Source: Coccinella septempunctata
Taxonomy: Eukaryota; Arthropoda; Insecta; Coleoptera; Coccinellidae
DNA length: 64,000 bases
Assembly (NCBI RefSeq): GCF_907165205.1
Contig: NC_058190.1
Coordinates: forward strand, 6,952,001 to 7,016,000
Reading direction: 5' to 3'
Positions 44,521 to 54,408 of the stretch are shown here, one piece after another (positions within the stretch are counted from its first letter, which is position 1; the number at the start of each line of letters is the position of its first letter). Below the pieces are notes generated by a model. That model was not told the origin of the DNA and did not search any database. It saw only the letters and a list, made by a program, of their open reading frames with translations. Position numbers and translations under genes: made by a program.

Positions 44521-45295
44521 ATTCGACCAGAAAATTAATATCATTAATAAAAACGATAAAAGTGTACGTACAATAACATTGTCAATGCTGGATGCCACAA
44601 CTACAAACCGCTCCTAATGAAACGAACATTTCTATTTCGCTTCACCGGAACGATGGTCGATCAATCCCCATTTAGCAAGTCCCCCACGATATTTTAAAAG
44701 ACCAGTAACACGTCTAGTTTATAAGATCGAGAGAATCCAGTAGTTCTCGGATCCAGCGGTGTATTTCACGACGGGCCTTACCGCTGAAGTAACTGATATA
44801 AGTGGGTAGATTTTCCGCGGTTATTTCGGCCCATCCGATCTCAAATTGATATAGAAGGTCTTCCACGACGGAAATATGTTAGGTGCCTCCGTATTCCGGA
44901 AGGAGGGCGCGTTCAGAGGCGCCATTATAATTTAGGGGCCCCCGAAGAGCTCTAGCTATGGATTATGACCCGGTCATACATTATATACCTGGGCTCCTTC
45001 GACTCCAAACGCCACTTATTGTAATCAAATATTGTAAGCGCATTTTGCTATAAGACGTCCAATTGCCATATATCTCATCAGCGTTAATGGAATTTCGGGA
45101 AAGATGCGGGGATGGAACCTGTGAATTAATCTTTAGGGGTGGAGACAATAATCTGTCCGTTGGGTGATACGCACTACGCCGCAATACAAGTTTTCCCCTG
45201 AAAAACATACAAATTTTTGACATAAAAATCATATTTCATTACAAAATGTGGTTAAGGAATTATAGATTAGTATGGTGTTTTTGAAACTGAATTTT
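44521..45295. other. GC-richer unassigned stretch
   Basis: 44600-45230 is clearly less AT-rich than its surroundings. One plus-strand frame reads FTTGLTAEVTDISG and, after a break, KEGAFRGAII. The minus frame 45232-44981 has no known domain. It could be an old unrecognised element, an exon or a viral remnant. I cannot decide. Confidence 0.3.
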
Positions 45296-45350
45296 TTTTC
45301 TTGGAGATGGTAAAACTAGTCAAAATAAAGCCTTTCCCTAAAAATCACCT

Positions 45351-45413
45351 GTATAAAACTTGCAATACGACGAAGTTTCCCTGTTGTACTTCGTCATATT
45401 GCAAGTTTTATAC
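45351..45413. repeat. Inverted repeat, 26-bp arms
   Basis: GTATAAAACTTGCAATA and its inverse flank an 11-bp loop, with one mismatch. It sits in a repeat related to 51440-51640 (shared TAAAACTAGTCAAAATAAAG-like text). Confidence 0.85.
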
Positions 45414-45529
45414 TTACTTCAACTTACTGGGAAATGCGCTTAAAATCAGGGTCAATGGAGATTAGAACCGCAAACTTAAGGTATATCGTACCCCCGTTAG
45501 AGCTGTTTATAGTGACTTACAAGACAGTG

Positions 45530-46028
45530 GCGGCAATTGGGAGCTTGAACGGGGATCCCCTACTTCATCAACCAGCAGAGGCTATCCAGTGTCTCCCAGC
45601 ATTGTGATCTGGTTGTTACCGTCACTGATAACTAGAGCTGGACCACTCACATTTCAGTTGCTGTGTCTAAGGCGAGACAATTCACCTACCAACTGTCTAA
45701 AACTTTCGCTGGATGTGATGTAGCAACAAGCAGGCCTCTGTATACAACCTACGTGCGCCCTAAGATCAAGATCTTCTAGAATCCGTACAGCGATGGAATA
45801 CTCTTCTTCCTTTTCGCAGAACAGATTGTTGAGGGGACACCGCTACAAGCTTGCCAAGGAGAACTTCAAGACTACACCGAGGAGCATTTTTCTTCCCAAC
45901 AGGGTGTTCGAGACGTGGAATCGGCTTCCTAATGAAGTTGTGTCATCGCAATCAATTAATTCTTTCAAGAACTCTGTGGATAGGTGGTCTAGCCAACAAT
46001 ATCGACTGATTCCAGTCTATTCAATTTA
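45530..46028 (+). pseudogene. LINE reverse transcriptase C-terminal fragment
   Basis: First part, out of frame: TVTDN, WTTHISVAVSKARQFTYQLS and TSRPLYTTYVRPKIK, the thumb and tail of a Jockey/CR1/Rex-like RT. Second part 45793-46029: LRGHRYKLAKENFKTTPRS, FETWNRLPNEVVSS and SFKNSVDRW, the typical last residues of such proteins. A short 3' UTR ends in (TAA)7, perhaps this LINE's own tail. The first 60 bp are uncertain. Confidence 0.75.
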
Positions 46029-46117
46029 ACTTTCAAATCATTTGAGATCACTTCTTGGAGTTCATTTTATATTTTAATATTGAGTTTATAGGTTAACCTT
46101 TGCTCTTATCATTCTTG

Positions 46118-46138
46118 TAATAATAATAATAATAATAA
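46118..46138 (+). repeat. (TAA)7 microsatellite
   Basis: Seven uninterrupted TAA units between the LINE end at 46028 and the Dong/R4-type LINE. Two further TAA units lie at 47607-47612, on the far side of that element. Confidence 0.95.
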
Positions 46139-46139
46139 T

Positions 46140-47606
46140 CAATCAGACCCAGATGAAGAAAGAATTAATGGAGGAGTTCACCCGGAGATTGAGACGGATA
46201 ATGAGAACTGGCCTTAACAGCAAGAATCTGATAAAAGCGATTAAAACCTACGCTTACTCGGCGCTGAGCTATTCATTTGGTATCATCTCTTGGACGACCA
46301 CCGATTTAGCAGCTTTACAGAGAAAAATAAGGACGATGCTGACTAAACACAATAAACATCACCCCAAAAGCTCAATAGAACGGACAGAGCTGTCAGGACA
46401 TCTTGGGGGTAGAGGAATTGTTGATTCGTCCAACCGTATGTACAAGGAAATTGAAGGACTTCGAAAATATTTCCTGAGCAAGGCTGCTTCGTCAGAACTC
46501 CATCGAGTAGTTCGTGTTGCTGATAGTTCAACACCGTTAAAGCTACAACAGGATCTCTTGGAAACCGTCGAACACTCTGCAGAAAGTAAAATGCAGAAAC
46601 TGATTGGCAAACCTTTGCATGGGAGGCACCAGAACGAGGTCAACCATGATTACGTCGACATATCTGTGTCGAACTACTGGTTGACTTCCGGAAGGTTGTT
46701 TCCTGAGACAAAGGGCTTCATGCTCGACATCCAGGATCAGGTGAGTCCAACAAGAAATTACATGAAATATATAGCCAAGGATGCCTCAGTGGCGGACGAT
46801 AGCTGTCGTTATGGCTGTACAACACATGAAACTATCCAGCACATCACCGGGAGATGTCAGAAGTTCGTGGGCACGGAGTACAAAAATAGACATGATGCTG
46901 TTTCCAAGATTCTTCACCAAGAATTGGCACTAAAACACCAACTTCTAAGTTCGAAAAAGGTTCCTTATTACAATTACCATCCGGATGCTGTGTTGGAAAA
47001 TGAACATCACAAGCTCTACTGGGATGGCACGGTTCTGACAGACCGGAAAATAACCCACAATAGACCAGATCTCATATTGCTCAATAAGGATGAGGACAGA
47101 GCACTATTCATCGATGTGGCGATTCCAAATAATAACAATCTTCTAGATAGGCACACTGAAAAAGTTTCAAAATACAGAGATCTCGAGGAACAAACCAGAA
47201 GACAGTGGAAGCTGAAAGATATCAAGACCATCCCTATTGTCATTTCATCTACAGGCCTGATACCGAAGAAACTACTGGAGAACTTGAGGAAACTTCAGTT
47301 GGACGAAAATATCTATAGAGTCATGCAGAAGGCGAAGAACTGTACGCAAGTACATGGGGAATGCAGAGGAACACCGTCTGCGCCGACAGGAAGTGCGGGT
47401 GGAGCAGGAATCCAACCTACAGCAGGGAGGCGAGGAGCGACCCGGACCCGACCACCACCACGAGCCCGAAAACCTGGAAAGGGCTCCAACAGAGCTTAAT
47501 CCTTTTGATATCTGAGATATCTCTGGGATAAGTGAATTTTCCTATGGAGAGGAGTGTGAAAGCCGCAAGGCTAAAGTCATATTTATTAATAGAATGCCGA
47601 TGCGAA
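46140..47606 (+). mobile_element. Dong/R4-type LINE, 5' truncated, in a TAA repeat
   Basis: The coding text starts right at the (TAA)7 block and the 3' UTR ends at TAATAA (47607-47612). Dong elements of insects are known to insert in TAA repeats. Truncation has removed the N-terminus and most of the RT. The remaining 448-codon frame is fully open. Confidence 0.7.
46153..47499 (+). CDS. LINE protein C-terminal half: RT tail, knuckle, restriction-like endonuclease
   Basis: 448 codons open. Residues 1-95 are the RT tail (MRTGLNSKNLIKAIKTYA, LGGRGIVD). A Cys/His knuckle lies at C218-x3-C222-x7-H230-x4-C235. The restriction-like endonuclease follows: RPD (304-306), then FIDVAIP with Asp321, then KYRDLEE near 340, the PD-(D/E)xK arrangement of R2/R4/Dong-type LINEs, which cut specific target sites. 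It ends TIPIVISSTGLIPKK and a Gly/Arg/Pro-rich tail. The methionine is only the first in the truncated frame, since codons upstream remain in frame up to the TAA repeat. No lesions, so recent, but without an RT palm it cannot move itself. Confidence 0.85.
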   Translation: MKKELMEEFTRRLRRIMRTGLNSKNLIKAIKTYAYSALSYSFGIISWTTTDLAALQRKIRTMLTKHNKHHPKSSIERTELSGHLGGRGIVDSSNRMYKEIEGLRKYFLSKAASSELHRVVRVADSSTPLKLQQDLLETVEHSAESKMQKLIGKPLHGRHQNEVNHDYVDISVSNYWLTSGRLFPETKGFMLDIQDQVSPTRNYMKYIAKDASVADDSCRYGCTTHETIQHITGRCQKFVGTEYKNRHDAVSKILHQELALKHQLLSSKKVPYYNYHPDAVLENEHHKLYWDGTVLTDRKITHNRPDLILLNKDEDRALFIDVAIPNNNNLLDRHTEKVSKYRDLEEQTRRQWKLKDIKTIPIVISSTGLIPKKLLENLRKLQLDENIYRVMQKAKNCTQVHGECRGTPSAPTGSAGGAGIQPTAGRRGATRTRPPPRARKPGKGSNRA

Positions 47607-47724
47607 TAATAAGGATAGATGGATTATAAATTATAAAATATTTATCATATAATCTATAATTTCATACTTTTTTTTCTATTCAGAATATTTTACGGATTTC
47701 ATCTCCGGGGGAAATATCAGTTCG

Positions 47725-49190
47725 AAATAGACGGTCAGAAAAATTGATGGATAGAGTAAATAGAGGAATGAATAAATATCCTAACATATTTTTTTTCATA
47801 CTGAAAGACCTAGAGCACCAGCTCTAACGATTAAAATGAACCACCTCTATTCGTAGACGATTTAGAGTATGTTCCTTATATTTTTTCGAATGTTTAAAAC
47901 GGCTGGCCAATAAAATTGATAGAGAAATGTATCAGATTTACTCAGAAAAATTTCTATTTCTGTCTGATAGCCCTAGAGCTCTAACTATTCTTTCATTTTA
48001 CGATCGAGAATATGTTTCTTTTTTTTATTTGGAAAATTGAAAATGGCCAAGAAAATTTATTTTCCGATGCACCCATTCCATCAATTTTCTTGGATGGCCA
48101 TTTTAAATTTTGGAAAAAAAGAAGAACATCCGCTCCATCGTGAAAAGAATATCGATTCATTGCCATCGTTGGAAGTGGTTTTTCTGAGTACATTCTGATA
48201 CATTCCTTCATCCACCAATTTTCTTGGCCGGCCATTTTGAACTTGAAAAATGAGGAATATGCAGTTCATCGCAGACTGAGTAGTTCATTTTGATACTCGG
48301 AGCTCTGGTATGAACAAAAAAAATTATGTTAGGGATATTTTAGTTGTCCCTCAATATACCTACTTTAGCCATCAATTCCCTTGGCCGGATGTTTTAAACT
48401 GATTTATCTTCTGGAGAAGGAATCCTCAAAACATTATGAATAGAAAAAAAATCGGTTCATGGTTGGAGGAGGCGTTCTAGGGCTGTCAGAATGAAACAAA
48501 ATTTTTTTCTGAGCACATTCTGATACATTCCTCTATCCAACAATTTTCTTGGCCGGCCATACTGAACATGAAAAATGAGGATTATGAGCTACATCGTAGA
48601 CTGAATAGTTCATTTTGATCCTCGGAGCTGTAGTATGAACAAAAAAATTTCTAATTCCTCGTCCGATCATTTTGAACTTATCTTCTAGAGGAGGAATCCT
48701 TAATCCATTCTAAATAGGAAAAAAACAGAATATCGGTTCATTTTGATCGTTAGAAGTGGGGTTCTAGGGATGTCAGGATAAAACAAAATTTCGTATGAGT
48801 ACATTCGGATACATTCCTTCATCCACCAATTTTCTTGGCCGGCCATACTGAACTTGAAAAATGAAAAATGAGGGATATGCGCCTCATCGTAGACTAAATA
48901 ATTCATTTTGATCCTCGGAGCTGTAGTTAAAACAAAAAATTATGGTAGGGATATTTTAGTCAACCTTCTGGAGAAGGAATCCTTGAAACATTCTGAATAG
49001 AAAGAAATCGGTTCATTTGATCGTTGTAGGTGGTATTCTAGGGCTATCAGAATGAAAAATTTTTTTTCTGAGTACATTCTTATACATTCCTCTATCCCCA
49101 AATTTCCTGGCCGGCCATTCTGAACTTGAAAAATGAGGAATAGGCGCTTCATCGTAGACTGAATAGTTCATTTTGATCCTCGGAAGAGGC
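47725..49190. repeat. Array of 275-325-bp repeats with inverted units
   Basis: Four plus-oriented units share CATTCTGATACATTCC, CAATTTTCTTGGCCGGCCAT and a GAACTTGAAAAATGAGGA-type word, near 48196, 48518, 48803 and 49075. Further shared words are TTCATTTTGATCCTCGGAGC and CTAGGGCTGTCAGAATGAAA. A fifth unit at 48030-48120 is partial. 47740-47990 holds inverted, more diverged units (GGCTGGCCAATAAAATTGAT). Minus-strand frames that recur through the array are by-products of the repetition. No other gene. Confidence 0.88.
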
Positions 49191-50329
49191 TTTTTGAATT
49201 CCGAATTGTGAGACTGGTGATAAAACATATTATAGAAACTGTCTGTCAACTGCACAGAAACTACAACAAGTGATAATGAGCGCTGAAGAAAAAATTGATG
49301 GCCTTTCGATGGCGGGTATTTTGAGAATACTTTACGTTTGGGGTGAGGCTTTAATGGAAATGTTTCCAACTGAATCGAAAAGATAAATTTGCTCTAGCAA
49401 GAAATGTCCCGATGAGTTCGAAAATATAAAAATTATATTATCAGAAGAGTGACTATCACATTATATAGGGCTTGGCTCCTAGGAATCGATTATACGAAGT
49501 GAAACTAATGTCTAAACTGTAGCGATAGACCATAGAAGTATAAATACAGCTCTTTCAGAAGACATTTAAACGAGTTTGAAGTGGGATATAATATAAGAAT
49601 GTGATTATCCTAAAAAAAGGGTTAGAAAGCACAAAAATTTCTAATACTCACATAGGTACTATCCTGTCGCGCAGCCTTCGTCGATGCATAAAGAAAGTAG
49701 TTCGAGATATCAACAATTAACACTAGTTTCGTACATTTCATTTCAATGTTAAGGCCCATATTAGAAATATCGACTTTTTAGTGTCCCCATATGACAAGCT
49801 GCTGGAATAACGGGCAAGTTTTCAGCTTTTCATTCGCTCATTCTCATGATTTCAGCATTTAGCGGAGAGAAGAGGCAAATTTAATTTACTTTTATAGGGG
49901 TTGTAATGTCCCATTCGGCTTCCCGAAAATGGAGAGCGGAATTGGTGTATGATCCTGGGGAACACGACATTTTGACATAAAACGCGTAGCATTCTCTCTC
50001 AGGTATATAAGTGCTTCGAGCTGATAAGTTCTAATCTCGTTACTTTTCGGTACAACTTCGCATTACGCAAACGACCATTGAACAATCGGTTCTATATCTT
50101 GCAAGTGATTTCGTTTGCACGCATATAATGGAAAAACAGGGGTAGAGGCTCAATGAATTAAATCTGCTCAGAAAGTTACGCATACGGGATTATATTCGCG
50201 ATAGGTATGTATCACAATGTTTTTGTTTATTTTCGTTCCGAAAAAAGAAAATTACCACTATGACTGAAAGCTTTGTTTGATTGATTACATTGAAAAGCAT
50301 TATTAAACCCTATAATTTTATACAAAGAA
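49191..50329. other. No gene recognised
   Basis: AT-rich spacer between the array and the RTE-type element. A minus frame at 49369-49013 overlaps the array end. Confidence 0.35.
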
Positions 50330-51080
50330 CTAGCTGACCCGGCAAACGTTGTTTTGCCATATAAATAATTTCCATGTTGTATCATAAAAAAATAGAAATT
50401 AAAAGTTTTGTCTAAAAAATAAAAAAAAATTAGGGGTGGACTACCCCTAACATTTAGGGGGATGAAAAATAGATGTTGGCCGATTCTCATAGATAGCTGA
50501 CCCGGCAAACATTGTTTCGCCATCTAAATAATTTCCTAATGATTAAATTACTAAAATGGCTATTAAAAAATAAGGGTTGATCGTAGAAGGGTGAAAATTG
50601 GGGATTGTATGTATTTTTGTATGTTGTATCATAAAAAAATAGAAATTAAAAATTTTGTCTAAAAAATACAAAAAAAATTTAGGGGTGGACTACCCCTAAC
50701 ATTTAAGGGGATGAAAAATAGATGTTGGCCGATTCTCATAGATAGCTGACCCGGCAAACGTTGTTTTGCCATATAAATAATTTCCTAATGATTAAATTAC
50801 TAAAATGCCTATTAAAAAATAAGGGTTGATCGTAGAAGGGTGAAAATTGAGGATTGTATGTATTTTTGTATGTTGTATCATAAAAAAATAGAAATTAAAA
50901 ATTTTGTCCAAAAAATACAAAAAAAAATTTAGGGGTGGACTACCCCTAACATTTAGAGGGATGAATTGGCCGATTCTCATAGATACCGGATAAGCACAAA
51001 ATTCATCAAAATCGGTCAAGCCGTTTCGGAGGAGTATGGTAACGAAAACTATGACACGAGAATTTTATATATTAGATGAA
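50330..51080 (+). mobile_element. RTE-type LINE/SINE 3' region with internal tandem repeats
   Basis: Starts CTAGCTGACCCGGCAAACG and ends ATCGGTCAAGCCGTTTCGG...TTATATATTAGATGAA, a layout typical of RTE-type tails. Between them a unit of about 245-249 bp starts at 50333, 50496 and 50745. The first unit lacks about 85 bp. Each unit contains AGGGGTGGACTACCCCTAAC, itself an inverted pair, and TTGGCCGATTCTCATAGATA. No coding sequence. A relative lies at 9208-9507. Confidence 0.8.
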
Positions 51081-51109
51081 ACAGAATACAGTGTGCCAGT
51101 TTGAATAGT

Positions 51110-51190
51110 GATGCCCACGAGAGTCTCGTTTTCGATAGTTTCGTCTGGTCTCGTCTCATTTTTGCAGAGGTCTCGTAGTCTCGTGAATAT
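51110..51190 (+). repeat. GTCTCGT-rich stretch
   Basis: GTCTCGT or a close variant recurs five to six times in 80 bp. Confidence 0.6.
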
Positions 51191-51439
51191 ATTGGACAAT
51201 GAAAGAGTTCCGAATTTGAAAACTTTGGAATCGTGTCTTCTCATTTATATCTTCACTTTTTCCTATTTTTTTCCATACAAGATTTCAATAGCACGAAAAA
51301 ATGAATTGTTTTTATGGAAAATATTATCACAGTGATCGAGAACAGTAATTCTTCCTTATTCATTCTATTGCAATAAACATTCCAAGAAGAAAGCACTTTC
51401 AGGGAATAATTTTGCAATACAAGACACGGTGGTCGTTGA

Positions 51440-51640
51440 TATACAGGGTGTATTTGAAGGTGAGGCTTTTTTCAACAGAAGATAGAACTGGTCAAAATGA
51501 AGCGTTTCACCAAAAATCACCTACAAAACTTTCCAACTGACAAAGTTGAAATAGTTATTTTAGAGTTCCACACTTGTTATCAAAATAACTATTTTTGGTG
51601 AAACGCTTCATTTTGACCAGCATATGGGTGGAGAAAGTGA
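51440..51640. repeat. Hairpin repeat with perfect 30-bp arms
   Basis: Arms 51488-51517 and 51591-51620 are exact inverses (CTGGTCAAAATGAAGCGTTT then CACCAAAAAT). The left part starts CAGGGTGTATTTGAAGGTGAG. Relatives at 45296-45413, 52330-52440 and 56590-56700 share the words AAACGCTTCA, AAAATCACCTG or GGTGTTTTC. Confidence 0.85.
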
Positions 51641-52329
51641 ATAGCAGGGCTTTTTTCTGCACGATTTTCGAAAAGTAATACTTTCTATTCTAATATGACC
51701 GACCCTGGACCGTTTGTAAGCTGAATTATTGCAAAGCAGTGGGAAACTTATTTCCTGATTTGACCATGTAGGTAGTTTAGGATATTGGCTCGTTCGATAT
51801 TTACGTGGTAATGAAAATGGAAACTTAGGATTGCCGAATTGTTCTCATTATTTTTTAGGAACTTACACGATTTTATGAAATGGCTCATTTCGATACCAAC
51901 TGACAGAAGAGACTTGGGACACAAGTGTAAAAAATAGAATAATACTCCAACATCCCACCAATGAAAGTCGTCCAAATTATTCACGATTTTTTTTTACAAT
52001 GGGCATCACAATCTTCTTGTTCGAACATTCCAACAATCGCCGTAAAAATGGGATGAAATGGGGAAACATCATAGCACTTTTTCAACTTAACTAACATAAG
52101 CACTTTCAAGAAACTGCCTCGATTTTCTACATTTTTTTTCACCCTAAATTGCACGATACAACAATTATGATTCTCTCAAAAGTGACCCGATGCAGCTAAT
52201 CCGATGAATTTGGTACTGAACCATTCATTGTTCAGCCATATGTTTATGTTTTGTTTCGTTTTTGCGATGCCGGAGTCACCTTCCACAGTCCCGTACTTCA
52301 ATGAAATTTTGTCGAACTTCTAGGGGTTG
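51641..52329. other. No gene recognised
   Basis: AT-rich. The minus frame 51984-51748 has no recognised domain. Confidence 0.35.
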
Positions 52330-52440
52330 TATCTCAGCCATCTTGAATATTTTATATAGTTTTGGTTAAACGACTTATTTTGATGAGTTCTACCTTCTAT
52401 CAAACAAAAAGCCCCACCTGTGAAAACACCGTCTATTTCA
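52330..52440 (-). repeat. Relative of the 51440-51640 hairpin repeat
   Basis: The minus strand reads GGTGTTTTCACAGGTGGGGC, then GATAGAAGGTAGAAC and TCATCAAAATAAGTCGTTTA, in the order of the left half of 51440-51520. The element may extend to its right. Confidence 0.6.
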
Positions 52441-54408
52441 TAAATATTCCATTCATTTGTGCGCTTACTCTGAAAAACTGAATAGATTGTAAAGTAATGC
52501 AGCTGTCGCCTAAACAATAAAAATTTCATTCCACTGAGACTTGCGTTTTGCCTCAAAAATCACTGTCGGCCTCGATGTCAGCATTAAATGAATACGTGAA
52601 ATAAGACGGTTCTCCACTTGTTGACGAGTTATACTCCTTATTTTGGAGGAAACAGTTTTTAGTTAGTTTTCAATAATTAAATACCTACATGGTGATTCAT
52701 AACTATTATGGGACATAGGAACTAATATGCTTTGAAAAGCTAATGCTGTGGGAAAATACATACAGGGTGTTTAAGTTGCATAACAATTGATTTTAATGTC
52801 ACAGCAAAAATTATTCACCAGAAGAAATTATATTATGCAAACAACAACATTTTTTTGACATTCGAACGCATACTTTTCATGAATTGAATAAAATTGAAGT
52901 GAAGTCTTCAATTGCGTTTTTCTTGAAACGGGTACTATTAGCGTGTTCATGCAAAATCACCAATATAATGTACAAATGAGTCTTATAACCTACTTCCTTA
53001 TCGACATCACTAGGAAGTTCCGTCAAAAATAGCAACCATTTTATTACATCATCAGAAATCATTTATGTGTCGCCCAATGTAACAAAATTGTAATGTAATA
53101 AAATTACTTTCCCAAAAGTAATGCCTCTGTGATGGGAAATAAACGCTTAAATTAGGCATCAGCAAAAAACGAAAAAAAAAACAACTTTAATCACTTTCCA
53201 CAGATATGTATCCTTAAGTCTTACTTGATGTCATCACCATTATTTAGATTGAAATTATTATTCTTAGAGCAATGTCTCATAGTTATGAAACACCCCTTAT
53301 ACTGTTTTTTAAAAAGGCTGTGTTTCTTTTATACATTGATGTACCATGTCAGGTATTTCCTCTTCGAATATTCCTTTAGATTTTTCTAATTCATACAAAC
53401 ACTTTATAACCTGATCGCCGAATAATAGTGTACGGCAGTGTACGCTTATTTAAAACATTGAGACATTTCGAGAAATCAAAAATTCAAAATTATCATAAGA
53501 TTTTAAATATTCAACTCTGCTTTTCCGCTTTCTTATTCCGTTTGATAGCAGCAACCCCTAAAATCTTGAATGGGAAGGGGTGTGTGTTGAGTGACACCCT
53601 TTTTCGAAGGTTCTCCGACTGATTTTCCAAAAATATTCGACACCTTCTTCTCTTCTTAGTACTCCCGAAAAATCGAAAATAAACAGCGGAATATTTACAA
53701 TAGCAAGTTGCATTGAAACACGTAAATTATAAGAATTTTTTTACTACAAAAGATATTGAAAATATAATCCATTAATTTCAAGACAATCCGTTTTTCACTT
53801 ATGAGGAGCATTTCGAATTCTTTAATTTATCATTCTGAAGAAGTGAAGAAAATAACCGAAGAATGCAACAACAAATTCAGTAATATAGTGAAAATCTATT
53901 TTTCATGTCATCTGTTTTTTCTACACACTTGGGATTGGCTATTTTGACTATTTTCCGTCTGCTCGATCTTCAGGTTTCAGAAGGGATTGAGGTGATTCAA
54001 TTATTGCCTCAAGATATTTGAATAAGAGATTCTGTGTGCCTATGGTTAATCTCTATGAGCTTGCGTCAAGCAACCGCATCAGTGAATTGTTTGCTGACCT
54101 CTTCTCCATAATCTGTAATTTTTCCCTGATATATTTGTTCAAAATCTAGTACAAAAAATTGGGGTTGCTATTTAAAAACAAAGTTGGTGCATGACCAATT
54201 CCCACAATTATGCATGAAAAAAAGGTTAACCTCTTGTCCATCACCTACAAAAAATTAGATACTGCATAACTGCTTTAGAACAATGATCATAACAACACAA
54301 ATAGGTAACGATGCAGAACTACGAATTCATTTTGAAATAACATATTATCATGAAGTGCGATATAATTAAGGTTCCTCATTTCTACTATTCATGAATAATA
54401 ATTAGCTA
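52441..54408. other. No gene recognised
   Basis: AT-rich with short frames. An ACAGGGTGTTTAAGTTGC word at 52763 is probably another repeat edge. Confidence 0.35.

Noticed and set aside
47607..47612. TAATAA as proof of a target duplication of the Dong-type LINE
   Set aside because: Two units are too short to prove it. It is used only as supporting context.
48081..49369. Series of similar minus-strand frames that look like a gene family
   Set aside because: They recur only because the DNA unit repeats, and they break at different points.
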